Shown here in pieces: positions 1 through 5,647 of a DNA stretch of 6,224 nt. The stretch is from positions 1 to 6,224 of the forward strand of contig JAUVYQ010000143.1 of assembly GCA_030603035.1 (NCBI GenBank). Direction: 5' to 3'. The notes beneath the pieces are model-generated. The model was not told the origin of the DNA and searched no databases. It saw nothing but the letters and a program-made list of their open reading frames with translations. Both the position numbers and the translations under genes were made by a program. The stretch comes from Phycisphaerae bacterium (GTDB taxonomy: Bacteria; Planctomycetota; Phycisphaerae; Sedimentisphaerales; SG8-4). Each line of letters begins with the position of its first letter. Positions within the stretch are counted from its first letter, which is position 1.

Positions 1-1141
1 TGAATATGTCGGAGGCAAAAACAGAAAGCTGCTGTGCCCGCCAAACGCGCTGTGGATGGAACTTGAAGAGCTTACCATTGCCGAAACGCTCAAACCGGCG
101 GGGTACACATCCTGCCATATCGGCAAGTGGCACCTGGGCGCCGACAACTGGTACCCTGACAAGCAGGGTTTTGATTTCAACATCGGCGGCTGCGACTTCG
201 GCAATCCGCCCAGCTACTTCGACCCATATTTCCAAAAGGGTCGGGGCCAAATCCCGACATTGAAGCCACGCCGCAAGGGCGAGTACCTGACCGACCGCGA
301 AGCTGACGAAGCTGTTAAATTTATCCGCCAACACAAAGATAAGCCATTCTTCCTTTATATGTCCCACTATGCGGTACACGCACCCAGACAGGGCAAGAAA
401 AACCTGATTGACAAATACAAAGCAAAGAAGCCCACAAACCAGAAAAATCCCACCTATGCAGCGATGGTTGAGAGCGTGGACGACGCCGTCGGCGCAATTT
501 GTTCGGTGCTCGACGAACTTAACCTGACCGAGAGAACGGTCGTTATCTTCACCAGCGACAACGGCGGTATTATGGGCGTAACGAACAACGCCCCCCTGCG
601 TGCCGGCAAGTGCTTTCCGTACGAAGGCGGCATCCGCGAGCCGTTGATTATCCGCTGGCCAAAAGTCATAAAGCCGGGTATGGTCAGCCACGAGCCGGTT
701 ACCAGCGTCGATTACTTCCCGACGATTTGCGAGGCCGCCGGCGTACCGCTGCCGGGCGACCGTGCTATCGACGGTGTCTCCCTTCTTGAGCATCTGAAAT
801 CCAACGGCACCAAATCGCTAAACCGGGAAGCAATCTTCTGGCACTACCCCCACTATGCCGGCTTCTACCCCCACTATGCCGCCGGCGGCATTGTGCCCTA
901 CAGCATCATCCGGGCAGGCGACTGGAAGCTTATCAAGCGGTATGAGGGTAAGACTTTCGAACTGTTTAATCTAAAGGCGGACCTGTCAGAGAAAAACGAC
1001 CTCTCGGAGAAGAGGCCGGAAAAGGCCAAGGATCTCGACGCTAAATTGAGCAGATGGCTGCGGGCTACCGGCGCCAAGCTGCCCAGACCGAATCCTGACT
1101 ATGACCCGGATACTGCTCCACAAAAAAGCAAAAAAAGGTAA
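1..1141 (+). CDS. Sulfatase, S1 family (formylglycine type), 5'-truncated
   Basis: This is the C-terminal 379 residues of an arylsulfatase-like enzyme that hydrolyses sulfate esters, here probably on a polysaccharide. The reading frame is open from base 2, so the gene begins upstream of the window; the first in-window ATG (56) is internal. Visible family motifs, numbered from the first whole codon, are GKWHLG (K42, H44), H126 in HYAVHAP, the metal-binding TSDNGG (D186, N187), and AGKCFPYEGGIREP with K203. They are followed by the usual RWP..IKPG and DWKLI stretches. The CxPSR formylglycine site must lie upstream and cannot be checked, nor can a signal peptide. Two oddities are a 7-codon tandem duplication near residues 282-295 and a basic C-terminal tail ending KSKKR. 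The fucosidase gene follows after 40 nt, so both are probably co-transcribed. The family is certain; the substrate and sulfatase subfamily are not. Confidence 0.95.
   Translation, partial: EYVGGKNRKLLCPPNALWMELEELTIAETLKPAGYTSCHIGKWHLGADNWYPDKQGFDFNIGGCDFGNPPSYFDPYFQKGRGQIPTLKPRRKGEYLTDREADEAVKFIRQHKDKPFFLYMSHYAVHAPRQGKKNLIDKYKAKKPTNQKNPTYAAMVESVDDAVGAICSVLDELNLTERTVVIFTSDNGGIMGVTNNAPLRAGKCFPYEGGIREPLIIRWPKVIKPGMVSHEPVTSVDYFPTICEAAGVPLPGDRAIDGVSLLEHLKSNGTKSLNREAIFWHYPHYAGFYPHYAAGGIVPYSIIRAGDWKLIKRYEGKTFELFNLKADLSEKNDLSEKRPEKAKDLDAKLSRWLRATGAKLPRPNPDYDPDTAPQKSKKR
844..885 (+). repeat. In-frame 21-bp tandem duplication inside the first sulfatase
   Basis: The first 17 bases, CTACCCCCACTATGCCG, occur at 844-860 and again exactly at 865-881, an offset of 21 bp. 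In the sulfatase frame this gives YPHYAGF followed by YPHYAAG. Homologous sulfatases usually have a single W-H-(Y/F)-P-H-Y segment here, shortly before the R-x-GDWKLI stretch, so seven residues appear to have been added by a small duplication that kept the frame. The near-identity at DNA level suggests it is recent. Confidence 0.85.
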
Positions 1142-1167
1142 AGGAAAACAGAACAAGACTTCAGCAA

Positions 1168-1173
1168 AAGGAG
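1168..1173 (+). promoter_or_regulatory. Ribosome binding site deciding the fucosidase start
   Basis: AAGGAG lies 8 nt before the ATG at 1182. It supports that start, with its Tat signal MNRRDFIRT, over an in-frame ATG at 1101 that lies inside the preceding sulfatase gene. Confidence 0.85.
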
Positions 1174-1181
1174 ATTATATT

Positions 1182-2564
1182 ATGAATCGACGTGATTTTA
1201 TCAGAACCGCAGGACTCAGTGCTGCCACACTGGCTATGCCGGGATGTCTGTCGGCAAAGCGGCAAGCACCGGACAATATCGTTGATTTGCCAAAGCCAAC
1301 CCAGCCGCAGCTCGCCTGGCAACAGGCAGAAGTGGGACTGCTATATTGCTATGATCTGCATGTTTTCGACGGCAAGCAATACTCCCAGAACGCCAATCAG
1401 AGAACTCCAATCACAGATATCGACATTTTCAACCCTCCAGAGTACAGCACCGACCAGTGGATAGAAATGGCTGCCGTCATGGGAGCAAGATTTGTGATCA
1501 TTACCGCCTCACACGAGACGGGCTTCCGCCTCTGGCAGTCCGATGCCAATCCATATTCTATGAAGGCCCTAAAGTGGCGAAATGGACAGGGTGACGTTGT
1601 CGGTGATTTCATAGATTCCTGTCACAAATACAGAATAAAACCCGGCGTGTATTTGGGCGCCCGATGGAACTCACATCTTGGCGTGCTGGATTTCAAAGTC
1701 CAGCCACACGCTAAGATAACCCAAGCCGCGTACAACAGGCTAATCGAAAAAGAGGTCGAGGAAATATGCTCCCGCTACGGCGAACTTTTCGAGATATGGT
1801 TTGATGGAGGAATCCTTGCTCCGGAAATTGGCGGGCCGGATGTTCTGCCAATATTCGAAAAACATCAGCCCGATTGTCTGTTCTATCACAGTCGGCAACG
1901 TTCTGATGCCCGCTGGGGAGGTAGCGAATCCGGCACAGTCGGCTATCCATGCTGGGCGACTATGCCGTTTAAGGGTTCGCGGAGTCATATTGACCGTAAT
2001 CTTCTTAAGCACGGCGACCCTAACGGAAAATACTGGAGTCCGGCTATGGCAGACGCACCGCTGCGAAACCATGAATGGTTCTGGGAACCTGACGATGAAC
2101 ATAAGATATACCCTCTCAACAGCCTCGTAAATATGTATTACAAATCCGTTGGTCGCAACGCGACCCTGATACTTGGGGCCGTGCCTGATGACCGCGGATT
2201 GATTCCAGATGCAGATTCTCGCCGGATGGCGGAACTCGGTAAGGAAATCCGCCGGCGCTTTGGAAAACCGCTGGCCAAAACCAAAGGCCGGGGTACTACA
2301 ATAGAACTGAAACTAAAACGACCGGCTAAAATCAATCACGTCATCATTATGGAAGATATTAACTTCGGCGAACGCGTGCGCAAGTACACTCTCGAAGCCT
2401 TTGTGCCAGGCAATAAATGGCAGAGGATTTGTGATGGGACATCAGTCGGCCACAAACGAATCCAAAAGTTCGAATCGGTACAAGCAAAGAAAGTGCGCTT
2501 CCGTATTACCGAATCAATCGCAAAGCCAAAGATTCGCAAGCTGGCCGTCTATAACGTAATATAG
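1182..2564 (+). CDS. Alpha-L-fucosidase, GH29 family, exported
   Basis: A 460-residue exo-glycosidase expected to release terminal alpha-L-fucose from glycans by a retaining mechanism. The N-terminus has a Tat motif (NRRDFIRT, residues 2-9), a short hydrophobic stretch and MPGC (C22), which suggests a Tat-exported protein that may be lipid-anchored. The catalytic barrel follows. FVIITASHETGF (H111, F115) sits where the family has its KHHDGF motif. WFDGG carries the likely nucleophile D208. E249 in GGSESG is a candidate acid/base, by analogy with GH29 enzymes that have a Glu in a similar motif about 40 residues on. From about residue 365 the protein looks like the C-terminal beta-sandwich of the family. 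The LLYCYDLHVF segment replaces the usual FGLFIHWG, so this is a divergent member and specificity is uncertain. It lies between two sulfatase genes, pointing to a sulfated fucose-containing substrate. Confidence 0.9.
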   Translation: MNRRDFIRTAGLSAATLAMPGCLSAKRQAPDNIVDLPKPTQPQLAWQQAEVGLLYCYDLHVFDGKQYSQNANQRTPITDIDIFNPPEYSTDQWIEMAAVMGARFVIITASHETGFRLWQSDANPYSMKALKWRNGQGDVVGDFIDSCHKYRIKPGVYLGARWNSHLGVLDFKVQPHAKITQAAYNRLIEKEVEEICSRYGELFEIWFDGGILAPEIGGPDVLPIFEKHQPDCLFYHSRQRSDARWGGSESGTVGYPCWATMPFKGSRSHIDRNLLKHGDPNGKYWSPAMADAPLRNHEWFWEPDDEHKIYPLNSLVNMYYKSVGRNATLILGAVPDDRGLIPDADSRRMAELGKEIRRRFGKPLAKTKGRGTTIELKLKRPAKINHVIIMEDINFGERVRKYTLEAFVPGNKWQRICDGTSVGHKRIQKFESVQAKKVRFRITESIAKPKIRKLAVYNVI

Positions 2565-2577
2565 GATTGAAAAACAG

Positions 2578-2584
2578 AAAGGAA
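2578..2584 (+). promoter_or_regulatory. Ribosome binding site deciding the second sulfatase start
   Basis: AAAGGAA stands 9 nt before the ATG at 2594. It favours that start over an in-frame TTG at 2567, which would place nine extra residues before the Tat signal and overlap this site. Confidence 0.75.
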
Positions 2585-2593
2585 ATATATCTA

Positions 2594-3988
2594 ATGAAAA
2601 GACACAATCGACGGGATTTTCTAAAAGCTATGGGCATGGGTGCAGCAGCCATGGCGACGCCCGGGTGCGCAAGCTTACCCCGGCAGACTGTTAGCTCGTC
2701 CTCTGTGGACAAGCCCAACTTCATCATTTTCTTGACCGACGACCAGGGCTATGGCGATCTGGGGTGCTACGGACACCCCATTCTCAAGACACCCAATATC
2801 GACAGGTTCGCTGCTCAAGGCATGAAGCTTACCGACTGTCATTCGGCTTCTGCCGTCTGTTCGCCTTCGCGCTCAGCCATTTTGACCGGACGAACACCTT
2901 ATCGGAATGGGGTATATACCTGGATTCCCGGTGGCAGGCAGTCACCATATTTGGCGGAATCGGAAATAACCATCGCCTCATTACTCAAACGCCAAGGTTA
3001 CGCGACCTGCCATGTCGGCAAGTGGCACCTAAACGGCAAGTTCAACTCTCCCGAACAGCCACAGCCCAACGACCATGGCTACGATTGGTGGCTCGCCACG
3101 CAGAACAATGCTCATCCAAGCCACAAGAATCCTGACAATTTCGTCCGCAACGGCAAAGCTGTAGGCAAAATGGAAGGATTCTCAGCGCTCCTCATCGTGC
3201 AAGAAGCTATTGACTGGTTCAAAAACCACCGACGTAGCGACAAGCCATTCTTCCTCACAGTTTGGACACATGAGCCGCACCTGCCCATTGAGTCCGACCC
3301 AAAGTTTATGGCCTTATACTCCGAGATGGACGACCCCGGCATCAGACAGCACCACGGCAATATCTCACAAATCGATTACGCATTCGGCACACTAATAAGA
3401 GCTCTGGACGAGATGAAGCTAACGAGCAAGACGTTTATATTCTACACGTCTGACAATGGTCCGGAGGGAAAAGAAACTACAGGAAGAACTCGTGGGTCAA
3501 CCGGCGGGCTGCGCGGACGTAAGAGAGCGGTCTATGAAGGCGGCATCCGTGTACCGGGTATAGCCCGCTGGCCAGGTCATATTAAGCCCGGCTCCATCAG
3601 CGAACAGCCAATCGTTGGCTCGGACATATTCACGACCATTTGTGACATCGTCAGCATCCCACTTCCGAGCGACCGCACCATCGACGGCGCCAGTCTCGTG
3701 CCCGCTTTTAAAGGCAAGCCTATCCAGCGAAATATCCCGCTCTATTGGCGCTACGGTGGGCGGATCGCCATGCGACAGGGCGATTGGAAGATTATCGCCA
3801 GAGAAGATTTGAGCCGATTTGAACTGTACAACCTGAAAAACGATGTGAGTGAATCCAAAGACCTCGCAGGGCAGCAGCCACAGCGTTTGGAAGCGATGAA
3901 GAAAACCCTCAGAGAACTGAACGCCCAGATCGAGGCAGAAGGCCCGGACTGGTGGAAAAAGCAACCGAATAAGAAAAAGAAGCGTTGA
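2594..3988 (+). CDS. Sulfatase, S1 family, complete, Tat-exported
   Basis: A complete 464-residue formylglycine-dependent sulfatase. The N-terminus MKRHNRRDFLKAMG is a near-perfect Tat signal, followed by an Ala/Met-rich core and TPGC (C25), so the enzyme is probably exported folded and may be a lipoprotein. The catalytic domain starts at PNFIIFLTDDQGYGD, with metal ligands D49 and D50. The modification site is CSPSR at 89-93, followed by the expected LTGR; C89 would become formylglycine. Other motifs are GKWHL (K143, H145), THEPHLP (H226, H229), TSDNG (D287, N288) and GRKRAVYEGGIRVP (K310). All expected active-site residues are present, so it should be active if the maturation enzyme, not in this window, exists. 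The protein ends in a basic tail (KKQPNKKKKR). It starts 29 nt after the fucosidase and is the last gene of this operon. It is clearly diverged from the first sulfatase, so it probably attacks a different sulfate position. Confidence 0.96.
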   Translation: MKRHNRRDFLKAMGMGAAAMATPGCASLPRQTVSSSSVDKPNFIIFLTDDQGYGDLGCYGHPILKTPNIDRFAAQGMKLTDCHSASAVCSPSRSAILTGRTPYRNGVYTWIPGGRQSPYLAESEITIASLLKRQGYATCHVGKWHLNGKFNSPEQPQPNDHGYDWWLATQNNAHPSHKNPDNFVRNGKAVGKMEGFSALLIVQEAIDWFKNHRRSDKPFFLTVWTHEPHLPIESDPKFMALYSEMDDPGIRQHHGNISQIDYAFGTLIRALDEMKLTSKTFIFYTSDNGPEGKETTGRTRGSTGGLRGRKRAVYEGGIRVPGIARWPGHIKPGSISEQPIVGSDIFTTICDIVSIPLPSDRTIDGASLVPAFKGKPIQRNIPLYWRYGGRIAMRQGDWKIIAREDLSRFELYNLKNDVSESKDLAGQQPQRLEAMKKTLRELNAQIEAEGPDWWKKQPNKKKKR

Positions 3989-4039
3989 CAAAGGAATTTC
4001 CAATTTATGATTTTCAATCGTAGCGTTTTTAACCCATAA

Positions 4040-4097
4040 GGCAGGATTAACGGGATTTTCTTTTATTTTCCTGTTGTCGTATCCTGTTTATCCTGTC
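4040..4097. repeat. Long imperfect hairpin between convergent operons
   Basis: GGCAGGATTAACGGGAT (4040-4056) pairs with ATCCTGTTTATCCTGTC (4081-4097). Of 17 positions, 14 are Watson-Crick pairs, 2 are G-T and 1 is a mismatch, around a 24-base pyrimidine-rich loop. Each arm itself holds a repeated GGAT-type unit. It starts 52 bases after the second sulfatase stop and could end transcription or protect the mRNA 3' end, but no clean T-run follows on either strand. Sequences of this ATCCTG-TTTATCCTG kind are, from memory, frequent between genes in several environmental bacteria, so a dispersed repeat is equally likely. Confidence 0.7.
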
Positions 4098-4138
4098 CGA
4101 AAAAGAACTGAATGTGCCTGGCCTCCGCTTTGCGACAA

Positions 4139-4264
4139 CTAAAGTTCTATAATTTCTGCGCCCTGCCAGGGCTTGGCCAGATAAATATCACAGTCCAGAT
4201 TGAACCTATCCTTGTAGGCCTCGTATACTTTTTGACTTAGAGCCTCTAACAAAAAGACTGTCAT
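4139..4264 (-). pseudogene. C-terminal remnant of a galactokinase-like GHMP kinase
   Basis: On the - strand an open frame ends at a TAG (4141-4139). Its last part reads KVYEAYKDRFNLDCD then IYLAKPWQGAEIIEL. This resembles galactokinase C-termini, which have a YEA-type helix followed by Y-V-x-K-P-x-Q-G-A close to the stop; the comparison is from memory of E. coli GalK. Only about 30 residues look real. Upstream, the frame runs into the inverted-repeat element that begins at 4236, and the only ATG (4264-4262) lies inside that element, giving 41 codons. The ATP-binding and sugar-binding parts are absent from the window. I read it as a gene truncated by insertion or deletion at the element. It may once have followed mlaD in the same operon. 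A chance ORF is less likely, because the motif, spacing and stop position all fit. Confidence 0.5.
4144..4167 (-). repeat. Copy A of a 24-nt dispersed repeat
   Basis: This stretch matches 5609-5632 at 21 of 24 positions in the same orientation (shared core GGCAGGGCG and ATTATAG on the - strand). With a gap of about six bases the similarity resumes at GTCGCAAA (- strand) about 10 bases further on. Here it encodes the final QGAEIIE residues of the kinase remnant; in copy B it is non-coding. Confidence 0.55.
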
Positions 4265-4340
4265 TGCGAGCGAACCGCAGGTTCGCGTGGCAATCTCGTG
4301 CTTTCGACGACCAAAACCTCATTTTGTTAGAAGTTCTTAG
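4236..4340. mobile_element. 105-bp MITE-like element with 19-bp terminal inverted repeats
   Basis: CTTAGAGCCTCTAACAAAA (4236-4254) and TTTTGTTAGAAGTTCTTAG (4322-4340) are inverted copies with 16 Watson-Crick pairs, one G-T and two mismatches. The innermost ten are perfect. Inside sits a second palindrome at 4263-4294. There is no coding capacity for a transposase. On the + strand TTTTTG is present directly after the right end (4341-4346) and one base before the left end (4229-4234), a possible 6-bp target duplication. Size, terminal repeats and lack of genes fit a non-autonomous miniature element. A folded RNA element or an ancient palindromic repeat is the alternative. Confidence 0.55.
4263..4294. 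repeat. Palindromic core of the ATTGCGAGCG...GGCAATCTC repeat type
   Basis: GCGAACC-GCA-GGTTCGC (4270-4286) is a perfect 7-bp stem with a 3-base loop. It is enclosed by ATTGC (4263-4267) pairing with GCAAT (4290-4294) after a small internal loop. The wording TCATTGCGAGCGA...GCAATCTC resembles palindromic repeats I recall from several unrelated bacterial genomes, including rickettsial palindromic elements. That comparison is from memory. Confidence 0.65.
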
Positions 4341-4389
4341 TTTTTGGTGCGGTATAAAACACTGTGGGAAACAAAAGGAAACAGTTACA

Positions 4390-5298
4390 CTAATATATGG
4401 AGCGTAAGCCCTTCTCGTTGACTTTATCTATCAACGACTTTAGCTCCTGCAACAACACTTGCAATTGCTCCGTACTGTCGACCAGACCTTCGTACAATCG
4501 TCCATCACTTACGACCTTGCCGGCGGTGCCCTCGCCGCTGTTGACCTTCGCTAAAATTTGCCGCAGCTCCGCTACCGTTTCACTTAATTCTTCGCTCGTC
4601 TCGGTCCCGGCAACGAAGAAGTTTTGAAGTTCTTCCAGCGTCTTCGCGACCTGCTTTGTTGCATCAGAGACATTAGCCAAAATTTTCTTGAGATTTTCCT
4701 TACTGTCGGGGTCGCCAATGATATCATTGGCGTTATCCAAAACATCTTTCATCGTATCGACCAGCTCTTCGAATTTTTCCTGGCTTTCTTCCGGGAAAAA
4801 CTCACTGGTCATACCGGTCGAGCCCTGCAACCACATTCCATTGGCCAGATAAGTTGTTTCCTCCGGGCGGTTCGGATCAAGCGGCGGCGCCGGTAATTTA
4901 GCAGGGTCAACTTTAAGTTCGACATAGCTGCTGCCCAGCCCCCGCATCATCAACTTTACTTCAACATTGGAGGGAATATTGACATATTTTTTGTTAATAC
5001 TAAGAACAACCACTGTCTGATGATACTCCCGGCCGGTATTCAAATCTGTCCGTTTTTCCGGGGCCTTAACCTTTGTTACGCTGCCGATTTGATAGCCGCA
5101 GAACCGAACGGGAGTATTTTCATCCACACCCGGAGCTGACGGGAATTGAACGAACACTTGAAATGAACGGGCTTCGCTGATAATTATAGGAAACTCCCTG
5201 AACATAAATATCAGCCATACAAGCGCACACATAGCTACTATGACAAAGACGCCTACAGCAATATTACGCCTTCTTTGGATAGTTTCGTAATCAGTCAC
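4390..5298 (-). CDS. mlaD: MCE domain protein, MlaD type (lipid transport)
   Basis: A 302-residue substrate-binding component of an Mla/Mce-type lipid transporter, anchored in the inner membrane and facing the periplasm. Residues 12-33 form one transmembrane helix after a basic RRR. The MCE domain runs from about 45 to 131 (SFQVFVQFPSAPGVDENTPV, then GYQIGSVTKV, then GLGSSYVELKV). About residues 160-300 are acidic, helical and repeat-like, and include NSGEGTAGKVVSDGRLYEGL, a segment typical of the C-terminal part of MlaD-like proteins. MCE proteins form hexameric rings that pass lipids between membranes. The start is a GTG overlapping the MerR stop by 4 bp (GTGA), with AAAGGAA 7 nt before it, so translation is probably coupled. 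The usual permease and ATPase partners (mlaE, mlaF) do not follow; the operon ends here at a repeat-filled junction. E. coli MlaD is much shorter, so this is the longer form common outside Proteobacteria. Confidence 0.92.
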   Translation of the reverse strand: MTDYETIQRRRNIAVGVFVIVAMCALVWLIFMFREFPIIISEARSFQVFVQFPSAPGVDENTPVRFCGYQIGSVTKVKAPEKRTDLNTGREYHQTVVVLSINKKYVNIPSNVEVKLMMRGLGSSYVELKVDPAKLPAPPLDPNRPEETTYLANGMWLQGSTGMTSEFFPEESQEKFEELVDTMKDVLDNANDIIGDPDSKENLKKILANVSDATKQVAKTLEELQNFFVAGTETSEELSETVAELRQILAKVNSGEGTAGKVVSDGRLYEGLVDSTEQLQVLLQELKSLIDKVNEKGLRSIY

Positions 5299-5555
5299 TT
5301 TTTGCTTCCTTTCAAACCAGTCCGACCTTCCATAAACAATTCTCTTATGGCACGCAGCGGATAGCCGCTGTCGTTAAGTTTTTTTATTAGTTTAATTCGC
5401 TCAATACCTTTTTCGTCAAACAGCCGTCTGCCGGTCGGCGTAACCTCTGTGGGCTCAAGCAAACCGACCATAAGGTAGTATTGCAGAGATTGCCGGGATA
5501 TGCCAGCTTTTTTTGCGGCTGTACCTATCGGCGTTAATTTACTTTCCCGACTCAA
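5295..5555 (-). CDS. Small MerR-type transcriptional regulator, DNA-binding domain only
   Basis: An 86-residue protein that is essentially one MerR winged helix-turn-helix. LTPIGTAAKKAGISRQSLQY is the helix-turn-helix, with the LQYYLMVGLLEPTEVT region where MerR proteins have their R-Y-Y-x-x-x-G-L-L motif. It is followed by the wing (TGRRLFDEKGIERI) and helices ending RAIRELF. There is no effector-binding or cysteine-rich sensor domain, and the tail is short and basic (GLKGSKK). Family members with only this domain may dimerise differently or act as simple DNA-binding switches. The start is TTG: an in-frame TAA lies two codons upstream and no ATG is available, while GGGGA stands 6-7 nt before it. 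It overlaps mlaD by 4 bp and follows rnpA by 92 bp. Its targets are unknown; autoregulation through the palindrome at 5579-5612 is a guess. Confidence 0.87.
   Translation of the reverse strand: MSRESKLTPIGTAAKKAGISRQSLQYYLMVGLLEPTEVTPTGRRLFDEKGIERIKLIKKLNDSGYPLRAIRELFMEGRTGLKGSKK
5306..5312 (-). promoter_or_regulatory. Ribosome binding site for mlaD
   Basis: On the - strand AAAGGAA lies 7 nt before the GTG start of mlaD, inside the end of the MerR gene. It supports the non-ATG start and coupled translation. Confidence 0.7.
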
Positions 5556-5561
5556 AGCTTA

Positions 5562-5566
5562 TCCCC
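5562..5566 (-). promoter_or_regulatory. Ribosome binding site for the MerR gene
   Basis: On the - strand GGGGA stands 6 nt before the TTG start (5555-5553), within the GTGTGTGGGGATAAGCT leader. It is the main support for the TTG start. Confidence 0.5.
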
Positions 5567-5578
5567 ACACACTCTTGC

Positions 5579-5612
5579 GGTCCCCATTTTGCGACGTTAC
5601 AAAATTGGGTCC
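5579..5612. repeat. Palindrome between rnpA and the MerR gene
   Basis: GGTCCCCATTTTG (5579-5591) pairs with CAAAATTGGGTCC (5600-5612) at 11 of 13 positions around an 8-base spacer. On the - strand it starts 35 bases after the rnpA stop and ends 23 bases before the MerR start codon. No T-run follows, so a standard intrinsic terminator is unlikely. It may be an operator, an RNA processing hairpin, or part of a dispersed repeat, since its right arm joins repeat copy B. Confidence 0.6.
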
Positions 5613-5632
5613 TATAATATCTCCGCCCTGCC
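5609..5632 (-). repeat. Copy B of a 24-nt dispersed repeat
   Basis: This is the partner of 4144-4167, with 21 of 24 identical positions. It lies between the rnpA stop and the palindrome, 15 bases after the stop on the - strand. The similarity extends, after a short gap, into the GTCGCAAA loop and arm of that palindrome. Confidence 0.55.
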
Positions 5633-5647
5633 GAAAGAAACCACAGA

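Noticed and set aside
1121..1138. A6 and A7 runs as a programmed frameshift fusing sulfatase and fucosidase
   Set aside because: A +1 shift would enter the fucosidase frame, but the product would contain an internal export signal, and the downstream gene has its own good start. The runs simply encode a Lys-rich tail.
1101..1181. N-terminal extension of the fucosidase from an ATG at 1101
   Set aside because: It overlaps the end of the sulfatase gene, is lysine-rich low-complexity sequence, and would bury the Tat signal; the ATG at 1182 has a strong ribosome binding site.
2567..2593. TTG start for the second sulfatase
   Set aside because: It would overlap the ribosome binding site of the better ATG at 2594 and add residues before the Tat motif.
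3497..4003. 168-residue - strand ORF opposite the second sulfatase
   Set aside because: It lies almost wholly antisense to a clearly real gene, shows no recognisable domain, and is explained by shadow coding.
4356..4385. Possible terminator after mlaD (ACTGT/ACAGT stem followed by GTTTT on the - strand)
   Set aside because: The stem is only 5 bp with a 15-base loop and a short T-run, too weak to call.
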